A stretch of DNA of 64,000 nt from Hemileia vastatrix (lineage: Eukaryota; Basidiomycota; Pucciniomycetes; Pucciniales; Zaghouaniaceae). The translations under genes and the position numbers were made by a program. Under the pieces are notes generated by a model. The model saw only the letters and a program-made list of their open reading frames with translations. It was not told the origin of the DNA and did no database searches. Of this stretch, positions 62,700 to 64,000 are shown piece after piece. The stretch lies in assembly GCA_030280995.1 (NCBI GenBank), contig JASXTE010000001.1, positions 26,351,606 through 26,415,605 of the forward strand. The letters are read 5' to 3'. The stretch's first letter is position 1; each line of letters begins with the position of its first letter.

Positions 62700-64000
62700 G
62701 CACTATGGATCTCAGGGCTGGTGATGATTGGTGAGCAAAAATTGAATCTTGAATACTTTTTTGTTCTCCAATAATCACTAGGTTTATGATATGAAGAATT
62801 AAGCCTAATACTATGTGAGAGAATCTTTCAAATATATATATATATGTGGGTGTAGATTTTATATTTTATGTATTTTTATGTATTTTCATAATATGAGGGG
62901 GTGTCAAACATTATCATATACGCCACTCAAGAAAGCCTCAAAAAAGGTACCAAGTAGGTCATTTTAATTCTAATTAAATACCCCATTAACTGGTATACTT
63001 CAATAGCATGCTTTTCCCTACACATGCCATATTTTGGGTGCATCCAAGCCCCTCAAGCACTTCTTCCTCTTAACTTGATCAATCAACATTAGGTACATAC
63101 CCTCCCATACCTTGAAATTTTTATTCCCCTAATCCTTAGGCACCCATTTTTATATGCACAGTACACTGTGTAGCAAGCTATAAGCAACCCCTAACATCAT
63201 GGCCCTTCTGAAAAACTTTCATATTGGGATACTCAAATAGCAGACATTTTGTCTTCTGATTTTAACTTGAGCTAGGCTTAAATTACACATGTGCTGCTGT
63301 AGTGCATTTTGCCAATCTACCAACCCCTGAAACTTTTGATGACAGTCACCACAGGAAATCAGGGGGTGAACTTCTAGAAGTTCCCTCCATTTGAAACTTT
63401 CAGGAAGAGGTTAGTAAAACATTGGGAAAATTTTGTAAAAGTGTTAGGAAACTGTTTTTGAATTAGATGAAAAAATTTTGAAAAAAAAGTTGGCCCTAAA
63501 TTGAGCCTCAATCTATCCCTTCTTGAGAAGAGCTTTTTATTCAAGTTGAGCATCAGTTGAACCAAATTTGAGCTATGGTTTAGCCACAACACTTAACATA
63601 CCATAATATTCAATTTTATATCTCAATCTATTGAATGTTGGGAGGTCAGGTTTTGATATTAGTAGAAATATCTTAAATGACACATAGTATACTAGGTCTA
63701 GGATATTATTTCAATTATCATTTTTATTTCCACAAATATTTAAAAAAGAATACTATTTAAGTCCTTTTTAAAAATATTATTAATAACAATAAAACTCTCT
63801 AAAAATATTTGCACATAATTTTAAATTTTCTAGAAAAATATTGATATTGAGCCTTTATCAATAGAAATTTCTCATTATTCCTTGGAATAAAAAGATATAA
63901 GACAATTTTCAAAAAATTAAATATAGGAGAAAATATATATATATATTTTTTAAGGGGAAAAAATAGTAATGTTTTTTTCTAAAAATTTACACTATTGAAG
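62700..64000. other. Unassigned DNA at the window end
   Basis: Mixed AT-rich sequence. The more GC-balanced stretch 62930-63370 has no convincing frame on either strand, and no repeats matching the rest of the window were noticed. A 72-codon minus-strand frame (63374-63592) is not supported. Confidence 0.35.

Overview
The window looks like a gene-poor, AT-rich, transposon-packed stretch of a fungal nuclear genome, most likely a rust fungus (Pucciniales). The reasons are short GT-AG introns of about 55-90 nt, basidiomycete-type Ty3/gypsy polyproteins (one with a chromodomain, one with an F-I-D-D-G-G reverse-transcriptase motif), PIF/Harbinger transposons, and a Tet-like 2OG-Fe(II) oxygenase of a type I know from Puccinia annotations. 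The genus is not resolved. I see no clear host housekeeping gene and no tRNA or rRNA gene; nearly everything is nested transposable elements.

Layout. 1-1950: decayed Ty1/copia RT-RNase H. 1966-10210: a TTATTTCTTA-type satellite split by a 447-bp internally deleted Harbinger derivative (1999-2445) and a 7.4-kb Harbinger element (2491-9912). The large element carries a DDE transposase, a Tet-like oxygenase and, convergent to it, a Myb/SANT plus coiled-coil gene. 10590-20317: a complete, very young Ty3/gypsy element (A1, minus strand; 1.5-kb LTRs, exact ATCCT target duplication, intact gag-pol). 20773-40146: an older copy of the same family (A2; CACCC target duplication) whose downstream LTR is split by a complete but mutated element of another gypsy family (B, 21765-33428; ACGG target duplication). 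40152-42110: unassigned sequence with one broken two-exon gene. 42113-46100: Harbinger remnants including a second Tet/Myb pair. 46100-54645: B-related (B2) gag/LTR pieces surrounding a divergent, rearranged A-type element (A-prime). 54646-60275: a third Harbinger copy that begins with a large inverted duplication. 60290-64000: an LTR-like piece, a dispersed repeat, a minisatellite and unassigned AT-rich DNA.

Two observations stand out. First, all three Harbinger copies keep the same tail-to-tail pair, Tet-like oxygenase against Myb/SANT-coiled-coil protein, with the same introns. The oxygenase is therefore a component of the transposon, which suggests an element that may act on base methylation. 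Second, the gypsy A family carries a second ORF of 149 codons (starting Met-Glu-Gly-Gln) wholly inside gag in the +1 frame. It is present in all three A-type copies. By hand alignment of A1 and A2 it changes about half as much as the gag frame covering the same DNA. A third point is that gypsy B carries two dozen or so short hairpin motifs whose stems change in a compensatory way.

All comparisons are by eye; identities and counts are approximate.
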